Shown here: positions 20,201-30,460 of the stretch, one piece after another
How the letters are laid out: each line of letters opens with the position of its first letter
Position numbering within the stretch: the first letter of the stretch is position 1
Source: Pseudoalteromonas shioyasakiensis
GTDB taxonomy: Bacteria; Pseudomonadota; Gammaproteobacteria; Enterobacterales; Alteromonadaceae
NCBI GenBank assembly: GCA_013391845.1
Contig: CP058414.1
Coordinates: forward strand, 2,528,501-2,592,500
Direction: 5' to 3'
DNA: 64,000 nt
Translations under genes and position numbers: made by a program
Notes under the pieces: generated by a model
What the model was told of the DNA's origin: nothing
Database searches by the model: none
Seen by the model: only the letters and a program-made list of their open reading frames with translations

Positions 20201-20730
20201 ACTGTAAATGGCGAGCCTGTGCTGTCTAAAATTGACACATCAAGAGTAATACTGCCACTAACACTTGAGTCATCTGTTTCAGAGCCATCTGATGTAAAGC
20301 CAAAGGTATCACTGAATGTTTCATCACCAACAACATAAGTAGCAGTAATAATCCCTGCACCCGCAGTATCACCCGCAGTTAGTGTAATTGACGCGACACC
20401 ACCAGCATTAGTCAGAGCAGTTCCAGAAACAGGATCAAGCAAGCCAATGTCACCATCTAAACTAAAGCTTATAACTTCACTTGAAACCGCATCACCATTA
20501 CTGGTCAGAGAAGCTAATATAGTTAATGGTGTATCAGATGTTACTGAGCTCGATTCTTGATCTGTGTCCTTTACGAAACCTTGAACAGCAACGACAAAAC
20601 TTGGGTTATCGGTTGTACCATCATCCCCACCACCAAGTGAACCACTATCATTCTCTAATGACCCACCGCCGCCACAGGCAACTAACAATGAGCTGAAAAC
20701 TATAATACTTAGCCATCGCAATAAAGGCAT
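17293..20730 (-). CDS. Large Ig-like (invasin/Big_1-type) repeat lipoprotein
   Basis: 1145 residues with a lipobox (FSSLLVACGGGGS, Cys about 19) and a Gly/Asp-rich linker. Several bacterial Ig-like domains follow, recognisable from recurring phrases such as SGTALTNAGGVASITLTAGD, LGTALTDANGEASVTLSSGD and SGKALTDNFGFAILKLQPG. These are typical of invasin/intimin and Big_1 repeats. Around residues 825-870, DINGNGRFDTNEYYSGYD and FIDHNENGFYDG look like paired EF-hand/dockerin-type calcium loops. It is most likely a surface lipoprotein built as a rigid rod for adhesion or envelope spacing. It is monocistronic with its own terminator; its ligand is unknown. Confidence 0.82.
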   Translation of the reverse strand: MPLLRWLSIIVFSSLLVACGGGGSLENDSGSLGGGDDGTTDNPSFVVAVQGFVKDTDQESSSVTSDTPLTILASLTSNGDAVSSEVISFSLDGDIGLLDPVSGTALTNAGGVASITLTAGDTAGAGIITATYVVGDETFSDTFGFTSDGSETDDSSVSGSITLDVSILDSTGSPFTVGNPVSKDNKGTVTATLLEEEQPLQGQLISFTTNYTGKITPVLGTALTDANGEASVTLSSGDFKGAGQVVATYTDESGNTITKIAGFISNGDDAPVESAEAELDIKLLQGCATNWEANRNTTSLETTYLASGCSVVNQFSSDELIDVMVKVTDTSSGDGIDGIIAELSTDLGALLPESGKALTDNFGFAILKLQPGANSGAGEVSVSAKSVTASKAFEIATAELSVEISNGLYNKVDDAGNVIDDEFVPLAAGATTVITVSIYDADGELFVTPLDVEFTSGCVESDLAVMDDTATSISGIATATYRSNGCNTTQGDTVTATVLTGGTPKVVSVNVPVSAAAVSSIEFVEATENVIALKGTGGVSRKEISQLTFKLTDEIGNTAKQKRLDFRLSSTNGGISLSEVTDATGYSHASVSTDSEGLARIQVNSGFVPQAVRVQACYIPDELIPENQNDNVTCWKELYDECLLDESERDNNVSCPTGQLSLVSLDEQITTVSDLVSISSGLPDGNSFTAAPTNFNVEALNYNGVLEEINVYLADHFNNPVPDGTSVYLTTEGGAIGTIDGTEFNPQLECNTVDGQCVAQWRSQNPKPFTEAKWGNRINSINPKTDAINCDLYFGAAAPCMAGILNAAFNENGVPLGGRATVLVTAKGQESFIDINGNGRFDTNEYYSGYDLTEAFIDHNENGFYDGLAAIYDPVTASVTKAAENCQEGATDDPCSPENTNAGLFEESWDIDLNGMHTLADGKYNGLVCKSEATTPTDGDTFESLCTKELVDIRDSFEIIMSGSTAYSRFVVTKNELRSRFADALAETTEDDPTVFTDNAMQLARDIEECNPIRRFPAADVKGAFVLDLEETADTNYCDVRNINITTADSGTELAALTFAVYYSDIFNNPMPAGTSVSVTADNGEYSGTDGFELRNSAATAAFGEVLSISRESERNGKTEGFLTVEFTTGKGNISTARIAITDDG

Positions 20731-20922
20731 TGACCTCTCCCTAGTTAGCTATTTTAAAATTATTTATATATTTACCTAATATTAACCTAAAAATTAAACG
20801 AAGATCATAATTTTTTTCCTTTAAAGGCAACGAAATTCTTTAACTATTTATCGAATTTTTCTGTATAAAAATCTTCATGCTGGTAGTCTATGGCAAAATT
20901 TATAAAAAAATAGACTGGGTGT

Positions 20923-22254
20923 ATGTCAAAAGTACGATCTTTAAGCCTTACATCTCGTATCATGGTAGGTATGGTACTGGGTGTAATCGTTGGTTTTATC
21001 TTTCAAGCCATTTTAGCGGGTGAAGACGATTTCCTTATTCCACTAGGGTTATTCTCTTTACCAATTAAAGCATTTTTCGTTGATGGAATTTTCCATGTTG
21101 GTGGTCAAATATTTATCGCAAGCTTGAAAATGCTTGTGGTACCACTGGTTTTTGTATCATTAGTCTGTGGTACTTGCAGCTTAAGCGACCCCAAGAAATT
21201 AGGACGTTTAGGTGGTAAATCAATTTTGCTTTATTTAGCGACTACTGCAATCGCTATTACCGTTGCTATTACCTTAGCGTTATTGGTAAATCCAGGAGAA
21301 GGTATCAATCTACCTTCAGATGCTAATTACAGTGCAAAAGAAGCGCCAACTCTCGCACAAGTTATCATTAGTATGTTCCCGACAAACCCTATTGATGCAA
21401 TGGCAAGCGGTAATATGCTACAGGTTATTGTTTTTGCATTATTATTTGGCGTAGCGATGGCGCTTAGTGGTAAAGCGGGTCAACGAGTAGCAAATGTATT
21501 TGAAGACTTAAATACCGTTATTCTAAAGCTAGTTACTTTGCTTATGAATATTGCACCCTATGGTGTTTTCTTTTTAATGGCAAAACTATTTACTACTATA
21601 GATTTAAAACTAATAAAGAGCCTTGCATTGTACTTTGGTGTAGTTGTTTTTGCCCTACTCTTCCACGGTATTGTTAACTACAGTGTGTTGTTAAAAATGT
21701 TTACAGGTCTTAACCCTATTACGTTTTTAAAGAAAATGAAAAATGCCTGCCTATTTGCATTTAGCACATCAAGCTCAAGTGCAACCATGCCTATTACCCT
21801 AGAAACTGCTAGCAAAAAATTAGGCGCACATAATTCAGTTGCCTCATTTACCGTGCCTTTAGGTGCAACCATTAACATGGACGGCACAGCAATTATGCAA
21901 GGTGTTGCTACCGTGTTCATTGCACAAGTATTTTCTGTTGATTTAACAATTTCAGATTACTTAATGGTTATTTTAACCGCAACACTTGCATCTGTAGGTA
22001 CTGCTGGTGTGCCTGGTGTTGGTCTTATTATGTTAGCGATGGTGTTAAACCAAGTAGGCTTACCTGTAGAAGGTATTGCTATCATTATTGGTGTAGACCG
22101 TTTACTTGATATGACACGTACTGCTGTCAACGTTACTGGTGACTGTATGGTGACTTGTGTAGTTGCGAAATCTGAAGGGGAATTTGATGAAGACGTATTT
22201 AACGACCCAAATGCCGCTAAAGATTTAGAAGACTATCATAAATCGATTAAGTAA
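20923..22254 (+). CDS. Dicarboxylate/amino acid:cation symporter (DAACS family)
   Basis: 443 residues with the GltP/DctA fold. A serine-rich re-entrant loop is visible (FAFSTSSSSATMPITLE), followed by the NMDGTAIMQGVATVFIAQVF segment that carries the NMDGT sodium-binding motif. It should import glutamate, aspartate or C4-dicarboxylates with Na+ or H+. The C-terminal FDEDVFNDPNAAKDLEDYH tail is cytoplasmic. Transcribed alone, it is divergent from the Ig-repeat gene and ends at a strong terminator. Substrate cannot be fixed from sequence. Confidence 0.93.
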   Translation: MSKVRSLSLTSRIMVGMVLGVIVGFIFQAILAGEDDFLIPLGLFSLPIKAFFVDGIFHVGGQIFIASLKMLVVPLVFVSLVCGTCSLSDPKKLGRLGGKSILLYLATTAIAITVAITLALLVNPGEGINLPSDANYSAKEAPTLAQVIISMFPTNPIDAMASGNMLQVIVFALLFGVAMALSGKAGQRVANVFEDLNTVILKLVTLLMNIAPYGVFFLMAKLFTTIDLKLIKSLALYFGVVVFALLFHGIVNYSVLLKMFTGLNPITFLKKMKNACLFAFSTSSSSATMPITLETASKKLGAHNSVASFTVPLGATINMDGTAIMQGVATVFIAQVFSVDLTISDYLMVILTATLASVGTAGVPGVGLIMLAMVLNQVGLPVEGIAIIIGVDRLLDMTRTAVNVTGDCMVTCVVAKSEGEFDEDVFNDPNAAKDLEDYHKSIK

Positions 22255-22281
22255 TTATTTACTGGCTATTTATAAGTAAAA

Positions 22282-22308
22282 AACCCGCTTGAACAGCGGG
22301 TTTTTTAT
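22282..22308 (+). terminator. Intrinsic terminator of the symporter gene
   Basis: AACCCGCT (22282-22289) pairs with AGCGGGTT (22295-22302) with T residues following. An A run upstream lets it work on the convergent sohB side as well. Confidence 0.9.
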
Positions 22309-22331
22309 TTTAATTTTATATTTAGCACAAC

Positions 22332-23348
22332 CTAAGGGTTTAAGCCTTTTAAGCGAGACATTAAACTCACACCCGCTTTACTTACACCCGAACTTAAACC
22401 AATAGCTAATTTGTCACTTAAATTTTTCTTAATACGGTATTTCACTTTAAAGATTTGGCGCTCTTTAGCTTGGCTCAATAAAATGTCATCACTGGTATCA
22501 ATCTTGTCAACTAAGCCTTTATCAAACGCTTGAGTTGCAAACCAGTGCTCACCTGTAGCAACAGTATCAATATCAAGAGATGGACGCTGCTTACTAACAA
22601 AGGTTTTAAATAAACCGTGAGTTTGTTCAATTTCTTCTTTGAATTTTTCACGACCTTTATCGGTATTTTCACCAAAGATAGTTAAAGTACGTTTGTACTC
22701 ACCCGCTGTGATTTGCTCAAAATCCACATCATTCTTTTTCAAGATTTTATTAAAGTTAGGAATTTGCGCAATAACACCGATTGAGCCTACAATTGCAAAT
22801 GGTGCTGCGACAATCTCATTGGCAACACACGCCATCATATACCCTCCACTGGCTGCTACTTTATCTATGGCAACAGTTAAATGAATTTCGGCATTACGTA
22901 AGCGCTGTAACTGTGATGCTGCAAGACCATAACCGTGAACCACACCACCACCACTTTCTAGACGAATAAGCACGCGATCTTTTTCTTTATCAGCAATAGT
23001 TAAAATAGCCGTAATTTCTTCTCTTAGGCTTTCTACTTCATGAGCATCAACACTGCCGTTAAAATCTATGACATATAAGCGCGCTTTTGGCTCGTCGCTT
23101 TGCTGTTTTTTTGCCTCGAGTTTTTGCTGCTTGTGGTGTGCTTTAAGCTCTTTCTTTGAAAGGGTGTTTTCAATAAAACTTTGCTTTAAATCGTCAAGTT
23201 GTTCACTTAAGTCATCAATTGTTATCTCACCTTTTTTAGCTTTGGGTTTCACTGCAGCGCCCATAATAATGGCAACAATCACTGCAATTGCGATGACAAA
23301 TGTTAGGGTCTTGGCAAAAAATAACCCATATTCGTATAAAAATTCCAA
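22332..23348 (-). CDS. sohB: SohB, inner-membrane S49 peptidase
   Basis: 338 residues, the size of SohB. An N-terminal TM helix (about 14-33) precedes a charged linker rich in K/Q, then the S49 (SppA-type) domain. The nucleophile Ser sits in DKVAASGGYMMACVANE, with a downstream catalytic Lys expected in EYKRTLTIFG. SohB is a signal-peptide-peptidase homologue that acts at the membrane. The start is an unusual TTG at 23348, chosen because a GGAGAG ribosome-binding site precedes it and the resulting N-terminus (MEFLYEYGLFFAK) aligns with E. coli SohB as I recall it. Confidence 0.93.
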   Translation of the reverse strand: MEFLYEYGLFFAKTLTFVIAIAVIVAIIMGAAVKPKAKKGEITIDDLSEQLDDLKQSFIENTLSKKELKAHHKQQKLEAKKQQSDEPKARLYVIDFNGSVDAHEVESLREEITAILTIADKEKDRVLIRLESGGGVVHGYGLAASQLQRLRNAEIHLTVAIDKVAASGGYMMACVANEIVAAPFAIVGSIGVIAQIPNFNKILKKNDVDFEQITAGEYKRTLTIFGENTDKGREKFKEEIEQTHGLFKTFVSKQRPSLDIDTVATGEHWFATQAFDKGLVDKIDTSDDILLSQAKERQIFKVKYRIKKNLSDKLAIGLSSGVSKAGVSLMSRLKGLNP

Positions 23349-23400
23349 TCAAACTCTCCATTTATTAATGATTCGCCACAATTTACCACGCTTTAAAGCA

Positions 23401-23427
23401 AAAAAAAGCCACATGAAGTGGCTTTTT
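23401..23427 (-). terminator. Intrinsic terminator of the lipase gene
   Basis: AAGCCAC (23406-23412) pairs with GTGGCTT (23418-23424). The A tract at 23401-23407 supplies the U tract on the minus strand, 40-60 bp beyond the lipase stop. Confidence 0.82.
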
Positions 23428-23463
23428 ACTTAATTGGTTATTACTTAATTAACAAGGTTTCGT

Positions 23464-25896
23464 TTATTCAGTGACAACATCTGAGTTTGTAACCTGAAGA
23501 TACTGACCACGGCTTGCTAAGAAAGTCGCGATTTGCAATTGCATTTCAGCCGTTGCTGCAGCACTTTCTTCGGCCGTTGCGCCTGAGTCAGGTGTAGCAA
23601 CAGGTGTTAAGACTGAGCTGTGGTGACCTTTGGTAAATTTAACAACATAGCTCATTGCGTCCGCTGTTGGGCCTTGTGTTTGTGCAACTGTTGTTAAACC
23701 CATTAGATTAGCAAGAGGTAAACTACCTGCAATTGGATTACTCGCTACCATTGGTGGAATAACCATATCAGCATTATTGTTCGCACCATCACCGACAACT
23801 ACACTCATGTAAACTGGTGTGCCAAGAGCTGCAACTGATGCTGCATAGTTAGAAGGGTCGCCACTATCAAGCGCTGTTTGAGCTGCAAATGCAAACTGAG
23901 TTACCACACTTTGAATGTTAGCTAATTTTTCGGTTTCACCAGCTACTGTTAACGAACCTATGTACTCTTTATAAGCACATGTAACATAAGCTGTTTGATT
24001 TGAAGCAAGTGAACCACAGTTAGATAATGCTTCATTTTGAGTATAAGCGCCAAACTCTGCTGACTCTGCAGTACCAGCCGCAAGTAATACAGAACCTTGT
24101 ACAAAAGGACCAAATGTATTTGATTCAATCAAGAAGTTTGCAATACCACCGCCACCACTGGCAAGAGCTACACTTTTAACGTTAAACATTGGGTCAACTT
24201 GAGCTGCTAAAGGTGCATTAGTCACAGCAACAAAAGCTGGTGCAACAACAGAGCCTAATGAATGTCCTAAGAATGATACATCTTGCGCATTTAAATCAGC
24301 AGCACCAGTAAAGTTCAAGCCTAAACGCAAACCAAGCAAATCAGCTACAGACTGACGTAAACTATCACGAGCTACCAATAAAGACTGTAAATTCATGTAA
24401 CTTAGTACAGAACCTGTAGAGGCATTAAAATCGTCAGTACCGTCGCCATCTACATCTACACCACGCTCACCATGCATTGGGTGATCGATTGCAGCCGTTG
24501 CAAAACCTTGCATTGTTAATTGCGCTGTAATTGCTAGCATATCTTCTTTTTTAGAGGTAATGCCGTGCTGAAGGATAACAACAGGCCAGCCTGTCTCAGG
24601 CATGCTCAATGCGTCTAAGCCAAGCTGAGCTCGCACTGCATTAATAACAGGTAAAATTGGTTTAGTAATTTGCACTGGCACATTAGCAATGCTTTGTGTT
24701 TTTGGAATTGTGTTGTACTTAGTTAAGTGTTTTGTTTGATCTAAGCCTAAATCACGTAACTTGCCTCCACTTAACGCCATACAAAGGCCATCAGTTTCGC
24801 TAATAGGATCGGTTGGGAATGAATCACCCGCTGCAGCTGCATAGCCTAAAACAGCAACACCACTGTCACAAAGCCCTTGCCAATAAGTCGCAGATAAATC
24901 ATCAACCGTTTTACCTGTAGGAGTTGCTAAATACATAGGTAACATCACGCTACCTTTTTGATATTGCACCCCACCAAAAACGGGTGAAACACCTGTAATA
25001 CCTTGCGATGCAAATACTTGCTCGACTGTAATAACTGGTTGCTCAGGAATTTGAACCATAGGTGTCGGCAAGGCTGGTTGCGAAAGACTCGCTGCTAGGA
25101 GTTGCTTAACTGTACCAAGCACTTGACCTGCTGACTGCATTGTCATCGCTGCTGAATAGATAATTTCATCTTTTGTGATTGCACCACCTGATGTCACTGC
25201 ATCTTCATAGCTATTGATAACCGCTTGAAGTGACTTCTGTGAATCAGTGATAAGTGCTGTCTCTTCGCTCACTAACGCGTAAGTTGAAGAAGGCTCAATT
25301 GAACGTCCTTCAGAGTCCATTAATGACGTTGTTAAAACGTTAATATAGGTACTACCAGCTTTGAACGGTTTAAGTGGGATCACAGCCACAGCATCGCCAG
25401 AACCTTGAGTAATAAAGTCAACACCAAAGGTTAATTCAGACACCAATTTACAGGCAATACCCGCAGGCACTTGCGAACAAGTTTCATCTGTTTGGCTTGC
25501 GCCCATGATTACTTCAAATATACGTACTGCACCAGGAGAAGCAGCAGATGCCGTATCAAGTGAGATACCCGCAGGAAAAGTTAAATCGATTTTAAACGGA
25601 GTTTGTGTTGACCAACCATCAAGTGCGCCAAGTGCAAGTTGTGGATCAGCATACGCTGCACGTTCAACACTAACATTGTTGTCATCTAATTCACCTGGCA
25701 TGTTTAAAGTGCCATCAAGAGTACCACTCATTAATAAATCATTTGGTACTGAGATCACACTATTTGCTGGGTCAAATTTTACTGTCGCGGTTGGGAGAAC
25801 AGGTGGATTATCATTTTTTACATCTTCTAATGTTTCCCCTCCACCACAGCCAGTAATGGCTGACGCAATGGCTAGTGAAAGTAGCAGTTTTTTCAT
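23464..25896 (-). CDS. Pla-1/cef (VolA-type) extracellular lipase lipoprotein
   Basis: 810 residues, with lipobox SAITGCGGGE (Cys about 17). The central alpha/beta-hydrolase domain shows VVILQHGITSKKEDM (oxyanion-hole HG), AIDHPMHGERGVDVDGDGTD and the nucleophile elbow VSFLGHSLGSVVAP. A His near the C-terminus (FTKGHHSSVL) could complete the triad. This organisation matches the Vibrio/Alteromonadales family of surface-exposed lipases/phospholipases related to VolA. It likely releases fatty acids from host or environmental phospholipids. Monocistronic with its own terminator; exact lipid substrate is not determinable. Confidence 0.9.
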   Translation of the reverse strand: MKKLLLSLAIASAITGCGGGETLEDVKNDNPPVLPTATVKFDPANSVISVPNDLLMSGTLDGTLNMPGELDDNNVSVERAAYADPQLALGALDGWSTQTPFKIDLTFPAGISLDTASAASPGAVRIFEVIMGASQTDETCSQVPAGIACKLVSELTFGVDFITQGSGDAVAVIPLKPFKAGSTYINVLTTSLMDSEGRSIEPSSTYALVSEETALITDSQKSLQAVINSYEDAVTSGGAITKDEIIYSAAMTMQSAGQVLGTVKQLLAASLSQPALPTPMVQIPEQPVITVEQVFASQGITGVSPVFGGVQYQKGSVMLPMYLATPTGKTVDDLSATYWQGLCDSGVAVLGYAAAAGDSFPTDPISETDGLCMALSGGKLRDLGLDQTKHLTKYNTIPKTQSIANVPVQITKPILPVINAVRAQLGLDALSMPETGWPVVILQHGITSKKEDMLAITAQLTMQGFATAAIDHPMHGERGVDVDGDGTDDFNASTGSVLSYMNLQSLLVARDSLRQSVADLLGLRLGLNFTGAADLNAQDVSFLGHSLGSVVAPAFVAVTNAPLAAQVDPMFNVKSVALASGGGGIANFLIESNTFGPFVQGSVLLAAGTAESAEFGAYTQNEALSNCGSLASNQTAYVTCAYKEYIGSLTVAGETEKLANIQSVVTQFAFAAQTALDSGDPSNYAASVAALGTPVYMSVVVGDGANNNADMVIPPMVASNPIAGSLPLANLMGLTTVAQTQGPTADAMSYVVKFTKGHHSSVLTPVATPDSGATAEESAAATAEMQLQIATFLASRGQYLQVTNSDVVTE

Positions 25897-26124
25897 AATT
25901 TCGCTCCGCGCAAATCTTATTGTTATTGTGTGTTCAAGGTAAAAAGTAGTTATTCTACTACCATTATTCTAAGTTAATTTAATGTAATTGGAATATTAAT
26001 AAGACATTAGACCAGTTAAAGTTAACGTAAAGTTTCGATTTTCGCCACCTTAATTTGCAATAAATTCGATAACTTGGCTTTTTGCTATGGTAAAATGGCG
26101 AAAAATCTAATCAATGGTACGTTT

Positions 26125-26868
26125 ATGCATACTTATAAAGCCGCAGAGAATGCGCTAAAAGACAAAGTAATTTTAATAACAGGTGCCGGTGATGGCATTG
26201 GCCGTGTTGCCGCATTAACTTATGCTAAGCATGGTGCCACTGTTATTTTACTCGGGAAAACAACAAATAAACTAGAATGTGTATATGATGAGATCGTAAA
26301 TGCAGGATATCCACAACCTGCTATCGTACCGATGGATTTAAAAGGTGCGACTAAACAAAACTACCGAGACTTAGCGGCAACCATTGAAATGCAGTTCGGT
26401 AAGTTAGATGGCTTATTAAATAACGCAGGTATTTTAGGATCATTAGGTCCGCTTGAGCACTTCTGCGTTTCAACCTTCGAAAATATTATGAAGGTTAACG
26501 TAACTGCGCAAGCTATGATCACTAAATTTATGTTCCCACTGCTTCGCAAATCACCAAGTGCATCTGTTATTTTTACTTCGTCAGGTGTAGGCCGCCAAGG
26601 CCGTGAACATTGGGGTGCTTATGCTATATCAAAATTTGCTGTTGAAGGTATGATGCAAACTTGGGCTTGTGAAGTAGGTAAAACCAATATTCGTGTTAAC
26701 TGTATTAATCCAGGTGCTACCCGTACATCAATGCGTGCTTCTGCTTACCCTGGTGAAGATAGAGATAAATTAGCAACACCTGAAGATTTAATGCCAACTT
26801 ACCTATACTTGATGAGCGATGACTCAAAAGAGGTTAACGGTAAATCTTTAGATGCCCAACAAAAGTAA
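26125..26868 (+). CDS. yciK: YciK-family short-chain dehydrogenase/reductase
   Basis: 247 residues from ATG 26125, chosen because the resulting MHTYKAAENALKDKVILITG matches the family N-terminus; the frame is open upstream to 26074. SDR features are intact: the cofactor motif TGAGDGIGR, LLNNAGILG and catalytic Ser...Tyr-x-x-x-Lys (SSGVGRQGREHWGAYAISK), followed by NPGATRTSM. YciK is a conserved gammaproteobacterial NAD(P)-dependent oxidoreductase of unknown physiological substrate. Single gene with its own terminator. Confidence 0.9.
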   Translation: MHTYKAAENALKDKVILITGAGDGIGRVAALTYAKHGATVILLGKTTNKLECVYDEIVNAGYPQPAIVPMDLKGATKQNYRDLAATIEMQFGKLDGLLNNAGILGSLGPLEHFCVSTFENIMKVNVTAQAMITKFMFPLLRKSPSASVIFTSSGVGRQGREHWGAYAISKFAVEGMMQTWACEVGKTNIRVNCINPGATRTSMRASAYPGEDRDKLATPEDLMPTYLYLMSDDSKEVNGKSLDAQQK

Positions 26869-26886
26869 GCTAATAACTAAACATAA

Positions 26887-26913
26887 AAAAAGCAGCATTT
26901 CGCTGCTTTTTTA
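26887..26913 (+). terminator. Intrinsic terminator of yciK
   Basis: AAAAGCAGC and GCTGCTTTT form a hairpin around ATTTC immediately downstream of yciK, followed by T residues. Confidence 0.85.
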
Positions 26914-27011
26914 TATTTAGGCAAGACAGAACCCATATAGTGTGATCGTTCCAAAAAAATAGGCGATAACGCAGTATCAATGTCAAACGCGCTCTGCCGT
27001 CAGGGGTCTTC

Positions 27012-27036
27012 CTAAAGGCGATTAAATCGCCCCTAG
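27012..27036. repeat. Short palindromic repeat downstream of pssA
   Basis: CTAAAGGCGATTAAATCGCCCCTAG contains GGCGAT (27017-27022) and ATCGCC (27026-27031) with CTA/TAG outer flanks. It resembles dispersed extragenic palindromes; no U tract, so it is not a standard terminator. Only one copy occurs here. Confidence 0.4.
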
Positions 27037-27072
27037 AGAGAACAAATTTTAATCTACAAAGGTCAACACGCC

Positions 27073-28398
27073 CTAAATAAAACGCTTGATAATAAAATCA
27101 ACTTTTACACGTTTTGCCTGACCTAATAGTTTTTTAACCGGTGCTGGGTAATCATCCATCGTTTCTAAATCTTGCGGACCTGTTAAGCGGCGGCAATGTG
27201 TCAAAATAGCTTGTTTTTCATTCTCTATTTGCTTAAGGATATGCTGTTTAGGGTCGTCGATTAAAATACCATTTTCAATATCTAAGCCCCATGCACGTGG
27301 GTTTAAATTATGCCCACTAAGCAAGTGTAAACGTTTATCAGAACAAATTCCTTTTAAGTGGAAAGAGTTACTTTCATGCTTCCAAAGATAGACATTCAAA
27401 TTGCCGTTACTGATATGTCGTTTCTGAGACTTTAAAAACTTATATAAAATCGTTTCGTATAAATATGGTAATGCACCAATTTTACTAAACGGCTCACTTG
27501 GTGGCAGATAAAAATCATTCGCGGTTTTATCTCCTACGACAATAGTCACTTGCTTGCCTTGTTTTAATAAACGTCGTAATGACCGCATTAAAGGTGCAGG
27601 AAAGTTAAAGTAAGGGGTATAGAGGACAAGCTCTTGTTCTGTGGTATCAAATAACGATTTGATTAAACGATTCAGCTTATTGCTACGGCGCCCTAAACCT
27701 AAGAACAATCGGACACCAAGCTCACCAGCACTTGCTTCTGCGGCGCTTGCGTAACTTGCCGATTTAAGGTCGCGCATCAATTGCTTCTGCGCGACTTTAA
27801 TATCGTTAAATTTTACGAGTGGGCGCATATCAATGCGTGGTACCGCAACAGAACTTAAAAGATGAGTTTCAATAAATTCGATGACCGAATTGCATAATCC
27901 AGCTTGATGAACTAAAAAATAGCGATCTAAACGATAACGCTCATCTTGCTGAAGGTACACATTATTTAAGCTTGCACCGCTGTATAATAATGTATCGTCA
28001 ATTACAAAGCCTTTTAAATGCAGAACCCCGAAAAGCTCTTTTGCCTTTACAGGTACACCATAAACTTCCACATTTGACTGATACTGCTCTTGAAAATCAC
28101 AATACATGCTGGCATTGCCATCAGATTTAGCTGCTCCAATCAAACCACGTTGGGCACGATGGAAATCAACCAACACTTTTACTTCTAAATCAGGATTAGT
28201 AAGTGATGCCTGATGTAACGCAGTTAATATTTCGCGCCCCGCTTCATCGTCTTGAAGATACAATGCGGTAATATAAATCCTGTTTTTTGCTGAACCAATT
28301 AAACGCAATAGTTCAGTGCGATACTCTTTTGCATTGGTTAAGACTTGTACGTCTTGTGTAGTCAGCCCAAAAGCGGGCTTTTCCTGCCAAAATACCAT
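27073..28398 (-). CDS. pssA: CDP-diacylglycerol-serine O-phosphatidyltransferase (PLD-type)
   Basis: 441 residues, near the 451 of E. coli PssA. Two HKD motifs are present: LHLKGFVIDDTLLYSGASLN (about 136-155) and FHLKGICSDKRLHLLSGHNL (about 347-366). It makes phosphatidylserine from CDP-diacylglycerol and serine, the committed step to phosphatidylethanolamine, and works as a peripheral membrane protein. The basic C-terminus (KVDFIIKRFI) fits membrane binding. Stands alone, divergent from trxB. Confidence 0.93.
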   Translation of the reverse strand: MVFWQEKPAFGLTTQDVQVLTNAKEYRTELLRLIGSAKNRIYITALYLQDDEAGREILTALHQASLTNPDLEVKVLVDFHRAQRGLIGAAKSDGNASMYCDFQEQYQSNVEVYGVPVKAKELFGVLHLKGFVIDDTLLYSGASLNNVYLQQDERYRLDRYFLVHQAGLCNSVIEFIETHLLSSVAVPRIDMRPLVKFNDIKVAQKQLMRDLKSASYASAAEASAGELGVRLFLGLGRRSNKLNRLIKSLFDTTEQELVLYTPYFNFPAPLMRSLRRLLKQGKQVTIVVGDKTANDFYLPPSEPFSKIGALPYLYETILYKFLKSQKRHISNGNLNVYLWKHESNSFHLKGICSDKRLHLLSGHNLNPRAWGLDIENGILIDDPKQHILKQIENEKQAILTHCRRLTGPQDLETMDDYPAPVKKLLGQAKRVKVDFIIKRFI

Positions 28399-28641
28399 AA
28401 TTGCCTGTTCGTTTAGTTAGCTCATAGCACGAGCTAATATCAAAATTAGCTAAAACATATCAAAAAATTATTGCTTGGTCATGAATTACCGTACTTTGAA
28501 GGCATAACAATTGGCAATTAGACCATTTTGTGAGCAAAAAGAGCTATTTAAATTATAATAAGTAAGGATTATTTGACAGCTTAGCGATTTGACTAAAAAA
28601 ATAATCAGGGCTTTTGTTTACATCCGCCTTGTTTTTCTTAG

Positions 28642-29637
<996 letters not shown>

Positions 29638-29664
29638 ATTAGTTGATCTAAAACACTAATTACT

Positions 29665-29693
29665 GGGGCTGTTGCAAAAACAGCCCCTTTTTT
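29665..29693 (+). terminator. Intrinsic terminator of trxB
   Basis: GGGGCTG (29665-29671) pairs with CAGCCCC (29681-29687), followed by a run of six T. Confidence 0.9.
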
Positions 29694-29743
29694 ATAACTA
29701 AAATTTTGTTAAAATTAGAACAAATAACAACGATAACGCTGAT

Positions 29744-30460
29744 ATGATCAAGCAACTTTACCAACTCTCGCCCGAGACAGTTGATTTTCCAGATCCAGAA
29801 TTAGCCCTTGATGAGCCTGATGGCCTGTTGGCGATTGGGGGTGACCTATCAGTCGAGCGTATCCAAAGAGCCTACAATACAGGTGTTTTCCCTTGGTTTA
29901 GTGATTATGAACCCATTATGTGGTGGTCGCCTAGTATGCGCGGTATCCTTGAGCTCGATGAATTTCATGTTAGCCGCAGTTTAAAAAAGTATTTAAAGCG
30001 TTTTCCTGTGCGTGTCACTGTTAATCACGCATTTGCGCACGTTATCAATGCTTGTCGTGAACAGCGTATCGATGCAGAAGGAACTTGGATCACTGAGCAA
30101 ATGATGCATGCCTATATCGAAGCACACCATCAAGGTATCGCTCATAGCCTTGAAATTTGGCATGAAGATAAAATAGTTGCTGGCCTGTATGGCATCATGC
30201 AAAACGGTATATTTTGTGGTGAATCAATGTTTCATGAAGTCAGTAATGGTTCGAAACTGGCAATGTGGGCATTAGTTAATTGGCTTAAGAAACACCAAGC
30301 TCATTTTATTGATTGCCAATTAGAAAACCCTTATTTAATCACTTTAGGTGCAAAAGTTATCCCACGCAGGGAATTTTTAACTAGACTTAAATTAGCGCAC
30401 AGTTTTGTGCCTAAAAGACATATGTGGCAACCACAAGAGTTGATTAATATTTATGACTGA
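29744..30460 (+). CDS. aat: Leucyl/phenylalanyl-tRNA-protein transferase
   Basis: 238 residues. Family motifs include FPDPELALDEPDGLLAIGGD near the N-terminus, TGVFPWFSDYEPIMWWSP and GLYGIMQNGIFCGESMFHE. Aat attaches Leu or Phe from aminoacyl-tRNA to proteins with N-terminal Lys or Arg, creating primary N-degrons. The stop overlaps the bpt start by 8 bp, so the two transferases are translationally coupled; the downstream ClpS/ClpA genes supply recognition and degradation. Confidence 0.97.
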   Translation: MIKQLYQLSPETVDFPDPELALDEPDGLLAIGGDLSVERIQRAYNTGVFPWFSDYEPIMWWSPSMRGILELDEFHVSRSLKKYLKRFPVRVTVNHAFAHVINACREQRIDAEGTWITEQMMHAYIEAHHQGIAHSLEIWHEDKIVAGLYGIMQNGIFCGESMFHEVSNGSKLAMWALVNWLKKHQAHFIDCQLENPYLITLGAKVIPRREFLTRLKLAHSFVPKRHMWQPQELINIYD

